A DNA stretch of 64,000 nucleotides from Sulfobacillus sp. (lineage in GTDB: Bacteria > Bacillota > Sulfobacillia > Sulfobacillales > Sulfobacillaceae): assembly GCA_027309085.1 (NCBI GenBank), contig DAIDDL010000005.1, positions 82,130 to 146,129 on the forward strand. Reading direction: 5' to 3'. Position numbers and translations under genes: made by a program. Below, one piece after another: positions 1 to 7,848 of this stretch; position 1 is the stretch's first letter; the number at the start of each line of letters is the position of its first letter. The notes under the pieces are model-generated. The model was not told the DNA's origin. It did no database searches and was given only the letters and a program-made list of their open reading frames with translations.

Positions 1-2
1 AG

Positions 3-1199
3 CAGTGGTTCATCTATAACGGGCTGGACCAGTTTACCCCCTTGCCGCAGTCGGTCTTTGACAAGGATCCGACCAACATGACCGCAGAGTTGAAGTTCTT
101 AGGGACGATTGCGACCAACCCGACAGCGCCCGAATACCAGGTGGTTGACGGACCTTTTAAGCTGTCTCAGGCTGTCTCAAGCCAGAAGTGGGTCTTTGTG
201 CCTAATTCCAGCTATTCCGGCCACAAGCCTTATCTCTCCAAGTTTATCCTGCAGTATGAAACCAGCGGAAATGCGGAATTTGCCGCACTGAAGACCGGCG
301 CCATCCAGGCGGGATTTTTGCCCAATTCCCTGTGGGGCTCGCGCAGTGCGTTAACGAGCAATTACAACCTGTCCGTGATCAACTACCTGGAATATGACGA
401 CGCGATTGTCAATATGAACTACGGACACAAAACTGCATCCAACAATGCTCCGAACGGTGTCGGGGATATTTTCAAGCACCTTTATGTCCGGCAGGCTCTG
501 CAGATGGGGATTGATCAGCCCGCGATCAATGCTGCCGCTTTCCACGGCAATGCCGTGAATGAAACGACCATTGTGCCCAACAAGCCCGCGACGATTTTCT
601 ATGATCCCAGCCTGAAACCGATCTATACCTATAATCCGACTGCGGGCAAGAAGCTGCTCGAGAAGAATGGTTGGACCGACGTCAATGGTGTGATGACCAA
701 AGGCAGCGAGAAAATGGATTTCCAGATGGTTTACTCTAGCGGCAGCCAGTCTATTGTGCAGGAAGTGACCCTGATGCAGGAGGGATGGGCCAAAGAGGGA
801 ATCAAAGTCAGTCTGAAGGCGGAGCCCTTTTCCACCATCGTCGGTCTGACCAACAATCAGTGGCAGATGGAAGATTACGGTGGGATCGATTGGGGCGGCT
901 CCTATCCAACCGGGGAAGGCCTCTTCGGCCAGCCGGGCCAGGGGCTTAACAGCCAAGGCTATTCCAACGCTGAGATGGATTCCTTGATCGCCAAGACCCA
1001 CCAGCCCTTCTCCACGCAGCAAGCGTCTTTGACGGCCCTGTACAAGTTCCAGAAATACGTCGCGCAAGATCTCCCTATACAGTTTGTCCCAGCGCCTCCG
1101 GGCTATGACGAAAACGCCAAGAACTTGCACAACGTGGTGAAGTATACCAATCCCTTTACCGAGTATTTCTCACCCCAATATTTTTGGATTTCCAAGTAG
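3..1199 (+). CDS. ABC transporter substrate-binding protein, family 5 (5' end outside window)
   Basis: Extracytoplasmic peptide-binding (SBP_bac_5) protein; the first codon visible is base 3 and the signal peptide lies outside the window. The visible 398 residues match the C-terminal two thirds of the paralogues at 8919 and 10920: the QWF-x-x-NGL stretch, the VRQALQMGID segment, the KKLLEKNGW motif and the acidic WGGSYPTGEG stretch recur in all of them. It precedes a DppC/DppB permease pair on the same strand, so it most likely delivers ligand to that pair. Ligand specificity cannot be read from sequence; oligopeptide or dipeptide is the family default. Confidence 0.9.
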   Translation, partial: QWFIYNGLDQFTPLPQSVFDKDPTNMTAELKFLGTIATNPTAPEYQVVDGPFKLSQAVSSQKWVFVPNSSYSGHKPYLSKFILQYETSGNAEFAALKTGAIQAGFLPNSLWGSRSALTSNYNLSVINYLEYDDAIVNMNYGHKTASNNAPNGVGDIFKHLYVRQALQMGIDQPAINAAAFHGNAVNETTIVPNKPATIFYDPSLKPIYTYNPTAGKKLLEKNGWTDVNGVMTKGSEKMDFQMVYSSGSQSIVQEVTLMQEGWAKEGIKVSLKAEPFSTIVGLTNNQWQMEDYGGIDWGGSYPTGEGLFGQPGQGLNSQGYSNAEMDSLIAKTHQPFSTQQASLTALYKFQKYVAQDLPIQFVPAPPGYDENAKNLHNVVKYTNPFTEYFSPQYFWISK

Positions 1200-1210
1200 C
1201 AAAAAGCCTA

Positions 1211-1244
1211 TGGCAAGGGAAACGGCTTGTCGTTTCCCTTGCCA
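1211..1244 (+). terminator. intercistronic hairpin between binding protein and permease genes
   Basis: A perfect 14-bp stem (1211-1224 with 1231-1244) and a 6-base loop lie just after the binding-protein stop. No U-tract follows, so it is more likely an mRNA-stabilising or partial termination element, as often found after abundant binding-protein genes, than a full terminator. Confidence 0.6.
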
Positions 1245-1302
1245 TCTTACTGGCGAGTGAGCCGTGTGGATGACGACTTAAAGAGGAAAGGGTGTCTTTT
1301 GG

Positions 1303-2196
1303 ATGATTTCGCAGCCCACGAACTCTCTGATCATGGATGACCCGGCCGCGAGAGAAGAGAAGCCCGTACGGTCCCGCTCCTGGCGGGCCTTTTGGCACCA
1401 TCCCCTGGGGATGGTCGGCGTCATTGGCATTGTGTCGATTGTGCTGTTTTGTTTTGTAGGTCCCCTTATTTATCACGCTAGCGCATACACCACCAACATC
1501 ACCGCCTTGATGCAAGCGCCAAGCCTGCGCTTCCCCTTAGGCACCGACGACCTTGGACGCAACTACCTGGCGCGGCTAATGCTGGGCGGGCAGGTGTCTT
1601 TGATTGTGGGGTTTGCCGCGGCAGTGGCGTCGATGGCCATCGGAGTGACGTACGGACTCATCAGCGGGCTGCTGGGGGGGACTGTGGACGCGGTGATGAT
1701 GCGCATTATTGACGTGCTGCTGACCATTCCGACGCTGTTTGTGCTGCTGTTTCTGGATGCGGTGTTTCAGCCCAATGCGCTGCTCTTGACACTGATACTC
1801 GCCATTACTTCATGGTTTGGCGTCACCCGTCTGGTTCGCTCCGAGGTGCTCTCTATCAAAGAACGGGACTACGTGGAGGCGTCCAAGGCGTTTGGAGCCA
1901 GCAACTGGCATATTATGCTCCGCGAGCTGCTTCCCAACGTGATGGGCACTGTTATGGTGGCCACCATCTTTCAGGTAGCGGGCTCCATTATTGCCATTGC
2001 CACCTTGAGCTTTCTGGGGTTGGGCCTTCCGGCTCCTCAGCCGAACTGGGGAGAAATGCTGTCCACGTCGATGAGTTACATGTTCCAGGATGCCTGGTGG
2101 CTGATCTATCCCCCGGGGATTGCCCTGCTTTGGACGCTGTTGTCCATCAATTTCATTTCTGAGGCCCTGCAAAACGCGATAGACAGCAGGCTGTAA
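1303..2196 (+). CDS. ABC transporter permease, DppC/OppC family
   Basis: Inner-membrane permease of a peptide-type ABC importer, 297 residues, usual family length. An N-terminal cytoplasmic tail rich in Arg/Trp (SRSWRAFW) is followed by a first membrane helix, the family signature LGTDDLGRNYLARLMLGG, and further helices. The EAA coupling loop is seen as VEASKAFGASNWHIM-x-x-LLPNVMG near residues 190-210, the site where an ATPase would dock. A purine-rich stretch (AAAGAGGAAAGGG) precedes the ATG. Unusually the DppC-like gene comes before the DppB-like gene, and no ATPase gene is next to the pair. Confidence 0.93.
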   Translation: MISQPTNSLIMDDPAAREEKPVRSRSWRAFWHHPLGMVGVIGIVSIVLFCFVGPLIYHASAYTTNITALMQAPSLRFPLGTDDLGRNYLARLMLGGQVSLIVGFAAAVASMAIGVTYGLISGLLGGTVDAVMMRIIDVLLTIPTLFVLLFLDAVFQPNALLLTLILAITSWFGVTRLVRSEVLSIKERDYVEASKAFGASNWHIMLRELLPNVMGTVMVATIFQVAGSIIAIATLSFLGLGLPAPQPNWGEMLSTSMSYMFQDAWWLIYPPGIALLWTLLSINFISEALQNAIDSRL

Positions 2197-2208
2197 GGAG
2201 GCACGGCC

Positions 2209-3162
2209 ATGTTTGTGTACATTATCCGGCGCACGATCCAATCGATCCCCGCCCTTATCGGCATCGCGGTGTTCAGCTTTATCTTGTTGCATATCGTGCC
2301 GGGGGGGCCGGCTCAGACACTTCTGGGGCAGCACTCGACGCCGCAGAGGATCGCCGCCATCAACCGCTCGCTGGGACTGAATAAGCCCTTGGCAGTGCAG
2401 TTCTGGGTATGGTTTGACAATCTTTTGCACGGGAATTTCGGATATTCTTATACGTTCAACCAGCCGGTCCTCAAAGTGATCGGACAATATCTCCCGCACA
2501 CACTCGCTATTGTGCTGATTGCGGTGGTGCTGTCCCACCTCATTGCCGTCGTGCTAGGCACCATCCAGGGATATTTTCGCAACCGCTGGTTTGATCATGT
2601 AATTACCACGGTGGTATTTTTTTTCTGGTCCATGCCCGTGTTCTGGCTGGCCATCATGGTGATACTCATCTTCTCCATTTACCTGGGGTGGTTTCCCTCT
2701 GGGGGAATTAATTTTGCGGACGGCGGCGCTACAGGATTTTTCGGGTATATTGACCATGCCGCTCTGCCGGTATTAGTGCTGGTGCTGGCTACGGTGGCCA
2801 CGTGGGCGAGGTTCATGCGTTCCTCCATGATTGACTCCATGCTGCAAGATTATATCCGCACAGCGCGCTCCAAAGGGCTCTCCGAGCTTTCTGTGGTGTT
2901 CAAGCACGCCTTGCGCAATTCTCTTCTGCCTATCATTACCCTGTTTGGGTTGTCAATCCCGACGCTCTTTGCCGGGGCCCTGGTCATTGAACTGGTCTTC
3001 AACTATCCCGGGATGGGGTTGCTGTTCTGGAATGCCGCCCTGCAGCGCGACTACCCGATTCTCCTGGGCATTATCATGATTATCGGTCTCTTGACGGTTG
3101 TGGGGAATCTTTTGGCGGATGTGCTTTACAGCTTGGTGGATCCCCGCATCAGCTATAAATGA
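2209..3162 (+). CDS. ABC transporter permease, DppB/OppB family
   Basis: Partner permease of the preceding gene, 317 residues, starting 12 bases after it with an AAGGAGG ribosome site. The DppB hallmarks are visible: an N-terminal helix followed by VPGGPAQ, the LGLNKPLAVQFW segment, and an EAA loop IRTARSKGLSELSVVFKHALRNSLLP. The C-terminal ADVLYSLVDPRI motif is also typical. It forms the translocation pore with the DppC-like subunit. The pair is about as diverged as expected from the second pair at 5712-7592 and has the same reversed C-B order. Confidence 0.93.
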   Translation: MFVYIIRRTIQSIPALIGIAVFSFILLHIVPGGPAQTLLGQHSTPQRIAAINRSLGLNKPLAVQFWVWFDNLLHGNFGYSYTFNQPVLKVIGQYLPHTLAIVLIAVVLSHLIAVVLGTIQGYFRNRWFDHVITTVVFFFWSMPVFWLAIMVILIFSIYLGWFPSGGINFADGGATGFFGYIDHAALPVLVLVLATVATWARFMRSSMIDSMLQDYIRTARSKGLSELSVVFKHALRNSLLPIITLFGLSIPTLFAGALVIELVFNYPGMGLLFWNAALQRDYPILLGIIMIIGLLTVVGNLLADVLYSLVDPRISYK

Positions 3163-3189
3163 GATCATGAGGACCGCCCTCATGATCTC
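3161..3189 (+). terminator. hairpin after permease operon
   Basis: A perfect 12-bp stem (3161-3172 with 3178-3189) with a 5-base loop begins inside the stop codon of the DppB gene and is followed by AATTT. It probably ends the left-hand transporter operon, though the U-tract is poor. Confidence 0.6.
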
Positions 3190-3248
3190 CAATTTGGGGC
3201 AGGTAGCGTTAGGCAGTTGGACTCAAGAGCGCTGCAGGCAAACGGCTG

Positions 3249-3277
3249 TTGTATTATGGAACACATCATGCTATAAT
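3249..3277 (+). promoter_or_regulatory. promoter of tRNA-Pro
   Basis: TTGTAT (3249-3254) and a perfect TATAAT (3272-3277) are 17 bases apart, and the -10 is preceded by TGC, giving an extended -10 box. The predicted start is about ten bases before the mature tRNA. The same TGCTATAAT box recurs before rpsB and ypmA, suggesting the housekeeping sigma factor favours it. Confidence 0.75.
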
Positions 3278-3294
3278 CACTTTGCAGTTGAGAA

Positions 3295-3371
3295 CGGGCT
3301 GTGGCGCAGCTTGGTAGCGCGCTACCTTGGGGTGGTAGAGGTCGTGGGTTCAAATCCCGCCAGTCCGACCA
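3295..3371 (+). tRNA. tRNA-Pro (anticodon GGG), CCA encoded
   Basis: A full cloverleaf can be folded by eye. The acceptor arms CGGGCTG and CAGTCCG pair (one G-U), the D arm contains GCGCAGCTTGGTAGCGC, the anticodon stem CTACC/GGTAG closes the loop TTGGGGT, and the T arm is GTGGG-TTCAAAT-CCCGC. Bases 34-36 read GGG, decoding CCC and CCU proline codons. Discriminator A and CCA are encoded. A promoter and a terminator flank it closely, so it is a single-gene transcript. Confidence 0.95.
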
Positions 3372-3374
3372 TTT

Positions 3375-3412
3375 AATGAGACGATGGACATGTGTCCATC
3401 GTCTCATTTTTA
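3375..3412 (+). terminator. rho-independent terminator of tRNA-Pro
   Basis: A 16-base inverted repeat (3375-3390 with 3393-3408) is followed by TTTTA; the innermost pairs open to give a usable loop. It lies four bases after the tRNA CCA end. Confidence 0.85.
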
Positions 3413-3634
3413 TTGCTATCTGGATATCAGGGTGCGGCCATTAGTCTGATCGATCCATTCGCGATTTTTACCATTCCCGACGCTGAATAATAGACTCCCG
3501 GGGTGGCGGCGTTTCGCCGCAGATTGAGGAATGACTGGGATCTCTTCCTTGCGCGCCCGGGTTGTCTTGGTGCGGTGGGCAGAAGCCGGCGGGACTTTAC
3601 GCCGGCATCGCACCAGCACGCCTGGCGATTACCC

Positions 3635-5170
3635 TTATTTGCTTGGTCTCGCTACGGTCCATTGGGTAATCGTCTCAAGTGGGTCGTAGGGGTTGAGCGT
3701 GAAGTGCTCTACCGATTGGGAGATTGTCACGGCTCTTGCGGTCCACAGAAGATAGACGCCGGGCGGGTCGTTCAACAGGGCTGCAAGCGCCTGGTGCTCG
3801 GACTGTATCAGGTTTGGGGCGCTGTTCATGGCATTCAGGCGGGTTTGAAAAGTTGGATTGAAATAGCTGCCATAGTTGCGGGGAGAGCCTAAACCAAATT
3901 CACCAGCCATCTTAGGGAAGGGGTCGGCGTGGCGCTGAACTAGGGCTAGCGTAAACTGGTGGTGCGCGAGGACTCTGGGCAGGTCCGGCACGAACTGGAT
4001 AGTCACCGAGATGCCCCGCGCACTCAGCTGCTGCTGGAGGGCATGGGCCACAAGGCGGCTCTGTGCCCCGGTGGAGGCGGTAATGGTCAGATGCACCACT
4101 CGGCCAGATGAACTTTCCCAAAGTCCTCCGGACTGTTTGTAGCCTGCGCGGCGCAAAATTCTTGCCCCACTGGGGATTTTGACCGGGACCGCATACAGGC
4201 TGCCGGGCAGCACCGGCTCCACCGCCGGGAAGGTGGGAGCAGTGATGGCATGGGAAAGTGTTTGGCGGTCAATGAGTCCCGGCAGAGCCTCTCGCACTGC
4301 GGCGGGGAGAGGCGCCTGGAAATTGAACAGGAGCATGGTATATGATGAACCTGTGTAACGTGATGTGCGCGGGTCCACGGCAGGGATGGATGAACGCCAG
4401 GAGACGTCAGCTGGTGGTCTCGCTGTCCAGGTCGTTATCAAAGTCCGCGTTTTGGGAGATCCCAAAAAATAATGGGCATTGGCGATCCAGCGTATGCCGC
4501 CCGGGTAGCCGGCATACGGCCGATAAGGGCCGGATCCCATCATGTCGGGAATTTTGTTGAAAATGGGTGAGGCGCTCAGGGTTGACAGAGGGATCCGGCT
4601 GGCCATAAAGGCGGGCAGAACGGGATGCCCGTCACCGGCGGCCGCCACATTCTGAAGAAACGCCGGATCCGGCCGTTTCAGGGCGATAGCAACGGTTCCG
4701 GCGTTTTGGACGGATATGCTGGCGATGAGGGAACTGAGAGACTGGAAGGCCGTGACAGGGGCGTCTGGATTGGCATACAAGGCATAGGACCAGGCTACAT
4801 CATGCACACTGATAGGACGTCCATTCCACCACTTGGCATGAGGATTAAGGTGAAAGACATAAAGCCGGCTGCCGTTTTGGACTTGCCAAGTCTGGGCAAT
4901 ATCGCCGGAAATCTGTCCCTCTGCATTGATGCGCACTAAACTGTCGTACATCATATTCATGACCCAGGCATTCGGCCGCCCCGAGGATGAGAATGGGTTC
5001 AGCGCAAACGGGTGCAGTGCCAGCACCATTTGGGAACGCTGGAATATCCGGGGATGGGGGAGAGCTACCTTTGGCCCGCAGCCGGACAGGACTAGGATTC
5101 CACTAAACAGCATGATGCTTTGGGCTGACCGTCTGGCCCATTTCTTAAGATGCGCGGAGTAACCGTTCAT
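3635..5170 (-). CDS. ABC transporter substrate-binding lipoprotein, family 5
   Basis: A 511-residue predicted lipoprotein: the N-terminus KKWARR is followed by a hydrophobic stretch and the lipobox LVLSGCG (Cys at about residue 31), so it would be anchored outside the membrane. The body has SBP_bac_5 features: a QMVLALHPFALNPF opening, IAQTWQVQNGSRLYVFHLNPHAKWWNGRPISVHDVAWS near residue 100, and a C-terminal YLLWTARAVTIS region. It is clearly more distant from the other three binding proteins here than they are from each other. An in-frame TAA just upstream fixes the ATG, which has no ribosome-binding site; an extended -10 box lies nine bases upstream, so the mRNA may be leaderless. Confidence 0.88.
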   Translation of the reverse strand: MNGYSAHLKKWARRSAQSIMLFSGILVLSGCGPKVALPHPRIFQRSQMVLALHPFALNPFSSSGRPNAWVMNMMYDSLVRINAEGQISGDIAQTWQVQNGSRLYVFHLNPHAKWWNGRPISVHDVAWSYALYANPDAPVTAFQSLSSLIASISVQNAGTVAIALKRPDPAFLQNVAAAGDGHPVLPAFMASRIPLSTLSASPIFNKIPDMMGSGPYRPYAGYPGGIRWIANAHYFLGSPKTRTLITTWTARPPADVSWRSSIPAVDPRTSRYTGSSYTMLLFNFQAPLPAAVREALPGLIDRQTLSHAITAPTFPAVEPVLPGSLYAVPVKIPSGARILRRAGYKQSGGLWESSSGRVVHLTITASTGAQSRLVAHALQQQLSARGISVTIQFVPDLPRVLAHHQFTLALVQRHADPFPKMAGEFGLGSPRNYGSYFNPTFQTRLNAMNSAPNLIQSEHQALAALLNDPPGVYLLWTARAVTISQSVEHFTLNPYDPLETITQWTVARPSK

Positions 5171-5178
5171 AGTTTAGT

Positions 5179-5187
5179 ATTATACCA
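5179..5187 (-). promoter_or_regulatory. extended -10 promoter giving a probably leaderless mRNA
   Basis: On the minus strand TGGTATAAT (a TGn extended -10 box) ends eight bases before the ATG of the lipoprotein gene. The expected start point is within about three bases of that ATG. No matching -35 box is seen 17 bases upstream. Confidence 0.5.
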
Positions 5188-5249
5188 AAGAGAGTCCGTA
5201 GCCGCGGGGCCATGAGCTGAATCCGCGGGTAGGAGAGAGGAGGCGAGGA

Positions 5250-5669
5250 ATGGTATCACTGTATTTTCATGCCCGGCAATTTTTATCCCGGCCCGTAGCA
5301 CCGGCTGTCCGCCAAGCCGACCCATTTCCTGTGGAGATTGCCCAGGGCCCAAGCACTGTGGTCTATTTGGCCCTTGAAGAGGGAGACTCTGCTGTGCAGG
5401 TCGCCCGCTGCCTGGTGGCGGTGCTAACACGGCAAGAACGCCTGCGCATTCCCCTGATCATTCATTCCTTCAACCATCTCTCGGAGCGGCCTCTGAAAAT
5501 CGCCGGGGCCAGGAAGCTATATGGCCTGCTCGCGAGCGCATTGGAAGATGGCGGGGTGTCTCGCGTCGCCATGACCACCTTCGGGTGGATCTACGAGATT
5601 ACTTTGTCGGATATTGGGCAGGCGGGAGCCAAGGGGCGGATTGTCTGCCGGGATGAGGACAAAATATAA
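5250..5669 (+). CDS. stand-alone protein resembling the archaeal threonyl-tRNA synthetase editing domain
   Basis: 139 residues with an AGGAGG ribosome site. Its second half, IHSFNHLSERPLKIAGARKL to FGWIYEITLSDIG, lines up with the tRNA-Thr_ED domain that archaeal ThrRS uses to clear Ser-tRNA(Thr): the HLS motif (His76), the helix after it and the FGW strand agree. The N-terminal FHARQF strand also fits the D-aminoacyl-tRNA-deacylase-like fold. The lysine described as catalytic in the Pyrococcus domain (in FGYYK) aligns with Tyr115, so classical activity is doubtful. No synthetase domain is attached. It is divergent from the lipoprotein gene and convergent with the permease operon; the neighbourhood does not reveal its job. 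The assignment is from remembered family features and is moderate. Confidence 0.55.
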   Translation: MVSLYFHARQFLSRPVAPAVRQADPFPVEIAQGPSTVVYLALEEGDSAVQVARCLVAVLTRQERLRIPLIIHSFNHLSERPLKIAGARKLYGLLASALEDGGVSRVAMTTFGWIYEITLSDIGQAGAKGRIVCRDEDKI

Positions 5670-5696
5670 AGGAATCCCGTGGCGAGATTCCTTTAT
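5666..5696 (-). terminator. terminator between convergent genes
   Basis: A perfect 11-bp stem (5666-5676 with 5686-5696) overlaps the stop codon of the plus-strand editing-domain gene. Read on the minus strand it is followed by ATTTTG, so it mainly ends the permease operon; on the plus strand there is no U-tract. Confidence 0.65.
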
Positions 5697-5711
5697 GTTG
5701 GCAATAACCGA

Positions 5712-6665
5712 TTAATTGTACTGGATGCGTGGATCCACCACACCGTAAAGCAAATCGGCCAGAAGGTTGCCGATAATGGTAAGGAAGCCGGTAATGACGA
5801 CAATGCCCAGAATCACAGGATAATCGCGCTGATTGGCGGCATCCCAGAACAGCAGGCCCATCCCGGGATAGTTGAAAATCACCTCTACCAGCAATGCCCC
5901 GGAAAACAGGTTGGGCAGCGAGAATCCCAACAGCGTGATCAATGGCAACACCGAATTTTTGAGGGCGTGCTTCAGCACGACGACCGATTCCCGGATGCCT
6001 TTAGCCCGAGCTGTCCGCACATAGTCCTGAATGAGATTCTCACTCATGGCCGTCCGCATATACCGTCCCCATCCGGCCACCGTGGTCAACACGATCGTGA
6101 GCACCGGCAGTGTCGTGTGAGCTACCCATGATCCTATTCCGGGATTGGCAGTCAGCGGATTAGAGAGGCCGCCGCTGGGAAACCAGCCAAGAGAGATGGA
6201 GAAGACCATGATGATCATAATCCCCAGCCAAAAGATCGGCATGGAATAGAAGAAATAGGTGAGCGAGGTCATCGCGTAATCGAATTTGGTGTCGTGATAA
6301 TAGGCCTGGATGCTACCGAGCAATATCGACAAGACGTGGGCGATGATGATGCCGAGACCGACAATCGACAAGGTGCGCGGCATGTTGACCATCACCAGAT
6401 GCCAGACAGTTTCGTTGTAAAAATAAGACGTCCCCAGATTGCCGTGCAGCAATTGGCCGAGCCAATGGATATACTGCACGGGAATGGGCTTGTTGAGACC
6501 GAATTCGCGGTTCACCTGCGCTATGCGCAAGGGAGTGGCGCGGGGGCCCAGCATGGCCTGCGCAGGTCCCCCGGGGACGATATGCACCAGGAAAAATCCT
6601 ATGATGGTAATCCCCAGGAGGGAGGGTATGGCCTGGAGCACCCGCCGGAAAATGTACTTGAGCAT
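5712..6665 (-). CDS. ABC transporter permease, DppB/OppB family
   Basis: 317 residues, same length as the DppB at 2209 and with the same landmarks: VHIVPGGPAQAMLGPRATP, FGLNKPIPVQYIHWL, an EAA loop VRTARAKGIRESVVVLKHALKNSVLP and the C-terminal ADLLYGVVDPRI. It is the distal gene of a two-gene minus-strand operon whose promoter lies at about 7693-7722. AGGAGGGAC precedes the ATG. No ATPase gene adjoins, so the importer must borrow ATPases from another locus. Confidence 0.93.
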   Translation of the reverse strand: MLKYIFRRVLQAIPSLLGITIIGFFLVHIVPGGPAQAMLGPRATPLRIAQVNREFGLNKPIPVQYIHWLGQLLHGNLGTSYFYNETVWHLVMVNMPRTLSIVGLGIIIAHVLSILLGSIQAYYHDTKFDYAMTSLTYFFYSMPIFWLGIMIIMVFSISLGWFPSGGLSNPLTANPGIGSWVAHTTLPVLTIVLTTVAGWGRYMRTAMSENLIQDYVRTARAKGIRESVVVLKHALKNSVLPLITLLGFSLPNLFSGALLVEVIFNYPGMGLLFWDAANQRDYPVILGIVVITGFLTIIGNLLADLLYGVVDPRIQYN

Positions 6666-6680
6666 GGCTGTTCGTCCCTC

Positions 6681-7592
6681 CTATCGTGATTTGCGCAAAC
6701 GCGGGTCAAAGGCCTGGCGCATAGCGTCTCCGATAAAGTTCACTGAGAGTTCCACCAGGAGAATAGCGATACCGGGCGGGTAAATCAGCCACCAGGCGTT
6801 CTGGAACATGTATGACATGCTGTTGGAAAGCATTTCACCCCAGTTTGGCGTCGGCGGTGGCAGCCCAAGACCCAGAAAACTCAAGGCAGCAACGGTCAAA
6901 ATAGCGTCCGCCACCTGGAACGTGGCGTTGACAATCACCACGCCCATCACATTGGGCAGCAGGTGCTGAATCATAATCCGCCAGTTGTTGCCGCCCAGAG
7001 CCCTCGCCGCCTCAACGTAATCGCGTCTCTTGAGGGACAAGACTTCCGACCGGACCAGACGGGCCACGCCAAACCAGGAAAGCGATGCGATAATGATTAC
7101 CAGCAGCACAGCATTCGGTTTGAAAACTGAGTCCACAAACAATAAGAGGAACAGGCTGGGAATAGCGATAAAGATATCTACAATTCTCATTAACAGAGAG
7201 TCGACCCCGCCGCCGAGCAAACCTGATATCAACCCATAGATGACGCCAATGATTGTGGTCATGAATGCCGCCGCAAAACCCACTTCCAGCGATAATTGAC
7301 CGCCCAGCATCATCCGGGCCAGATAATCGCGGCCAAGGCTGTCCGTACCCAAAAGGAACTTGCCGCTTGGCGCGTGCAGAGTCGCCAGCAGGTTGGGCTG
7401 ATAAGCGCTAGTGTGATAAAATAGTGGGCCTGCAAAGCTGAACAAGATTAAAAAGGCTAATCCTCCGATGCCAAATCGGGCCAGCGGATTTTTCCAAAAG
7501 GCTCTCCATTCGCGAGAGACGCTCCGACTGCGTTCGATTACCGGTTGATTCCCTTGAAGAGGATCGCGCATCTCCATTTCAGGTGAAATCAT
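6681..7592 (-). CDS. ABC transporter permease, DppC/OppC family
   Basis: 303 residues; the tail VSREWRAFWKNPLARFG, first membrane helix, signature LGTDSLGRDYLARMMLGG and EAA loop VEAARALGGNNWRIM-x-x-LLPNVMG identify the DppC family. It is the first gene of the minus-strand operon and closely related to the DppC at 1303, indicating duplication of a C-B permease unit. AGGAG lies about a dozen bases before the ATG, slightly far. Expression is probably controlled by the operator-like repeats at 7683-7738. Confidence 0.93.
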   Translation of the reverse strand: MISPEMEMRDPLQGNQPVIERSRSVSREWRAFWKNPLARFGIGGLAFLILFSFAGPLFYHTSAYQPNLLATLHAPSGKFLLGTDSLGRDYLARMMLGGQLSLEVGFAAAFMTTIIGVIYGLISGLLGGGVDSLLMRIVDIFIAIPSLFLLLFVDSVFKPNAVLLVIIIASLSWFGVARLVRSEVLSLKRRDYVEAARALGGNNWRIMIQHLLPNVMGVVIVNATFQVADAILTVAALSFLGLGLPPPTPNWGEMLSNSMSYMFQNAWWLIYPPGIAILLVELSVNFIGDAMRQAFDPRLRKSR

Positions 7593-7682
7593 GTTGTCAT
7601 CCGCTCCTGCCTCAACCGTCCAGTATACCGGGTTTTATCGTGATATGCGTAGGACAAGCAGCCTACAATTGTGTGAAAACTA

Positions 7683-7738
7683 GTGACAATGTATTATAAG
7701 GTGGGCTTGACTTTTATGTCAATTACACACATTGTCAC
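7683..7738 (-). promoter_or_regulatory. promoter of the minus-strand permease operon flanked by inverted operator-like repeats
   Basis: On the minus strand a perfect TTGACA (7717-7722) and a perfect TATAAT (7693-7698) are 18 bases apart. The promoter is bracketed by a perfect 10-bp inverted repeat: GTGACAATGT at 7683-7692 overlaps the start-site side and ACATTGTCAC at 7729-7738 lies just upstream of -35. A second small palindrome, TTGAC-N6-GTCAA (7707-7722), covers the -35 region. The layout suggests a dimeric repressor binding both outer sites, possibly by looping. The regulator is unknown. Confidence 0.65.
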
Positions 7739-7744
7739 CGATGC

Positions 7745-7769
7745 CAAATGTTAAGGTCTTTAACATTTG
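7745..7769. promoter_or_regulatory. perfect inverted repeat, candidate operator
   Basis: CAAATGTTAA (7745-7754) and TTAACATTTG (7760-7769) form a perfect 10-bp inverted repeat with a 5-base spacer. It is AT-rich, not followed by a U-tract, and lies between the permease promoter and the corA-like gene, so it is more likely a protein-binding site than a terminator. Confidence 0.45.
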
Positions 7770-7848
7770 CTGCAAAAACGTCGGGATACCCTCGTCATTG
7801 TATACAGCCTCCCGCCAAAGGCCATGATATAGCAGCGGAGGTCAGGCT

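Noticed and set aside
3503..3892. Open frame of 129 codons after tRNA-Pro
   Set aside because: It runs into the 3' end of the minus-strand lipoprotein gene, lacks a ribosome site and has no family pattern.
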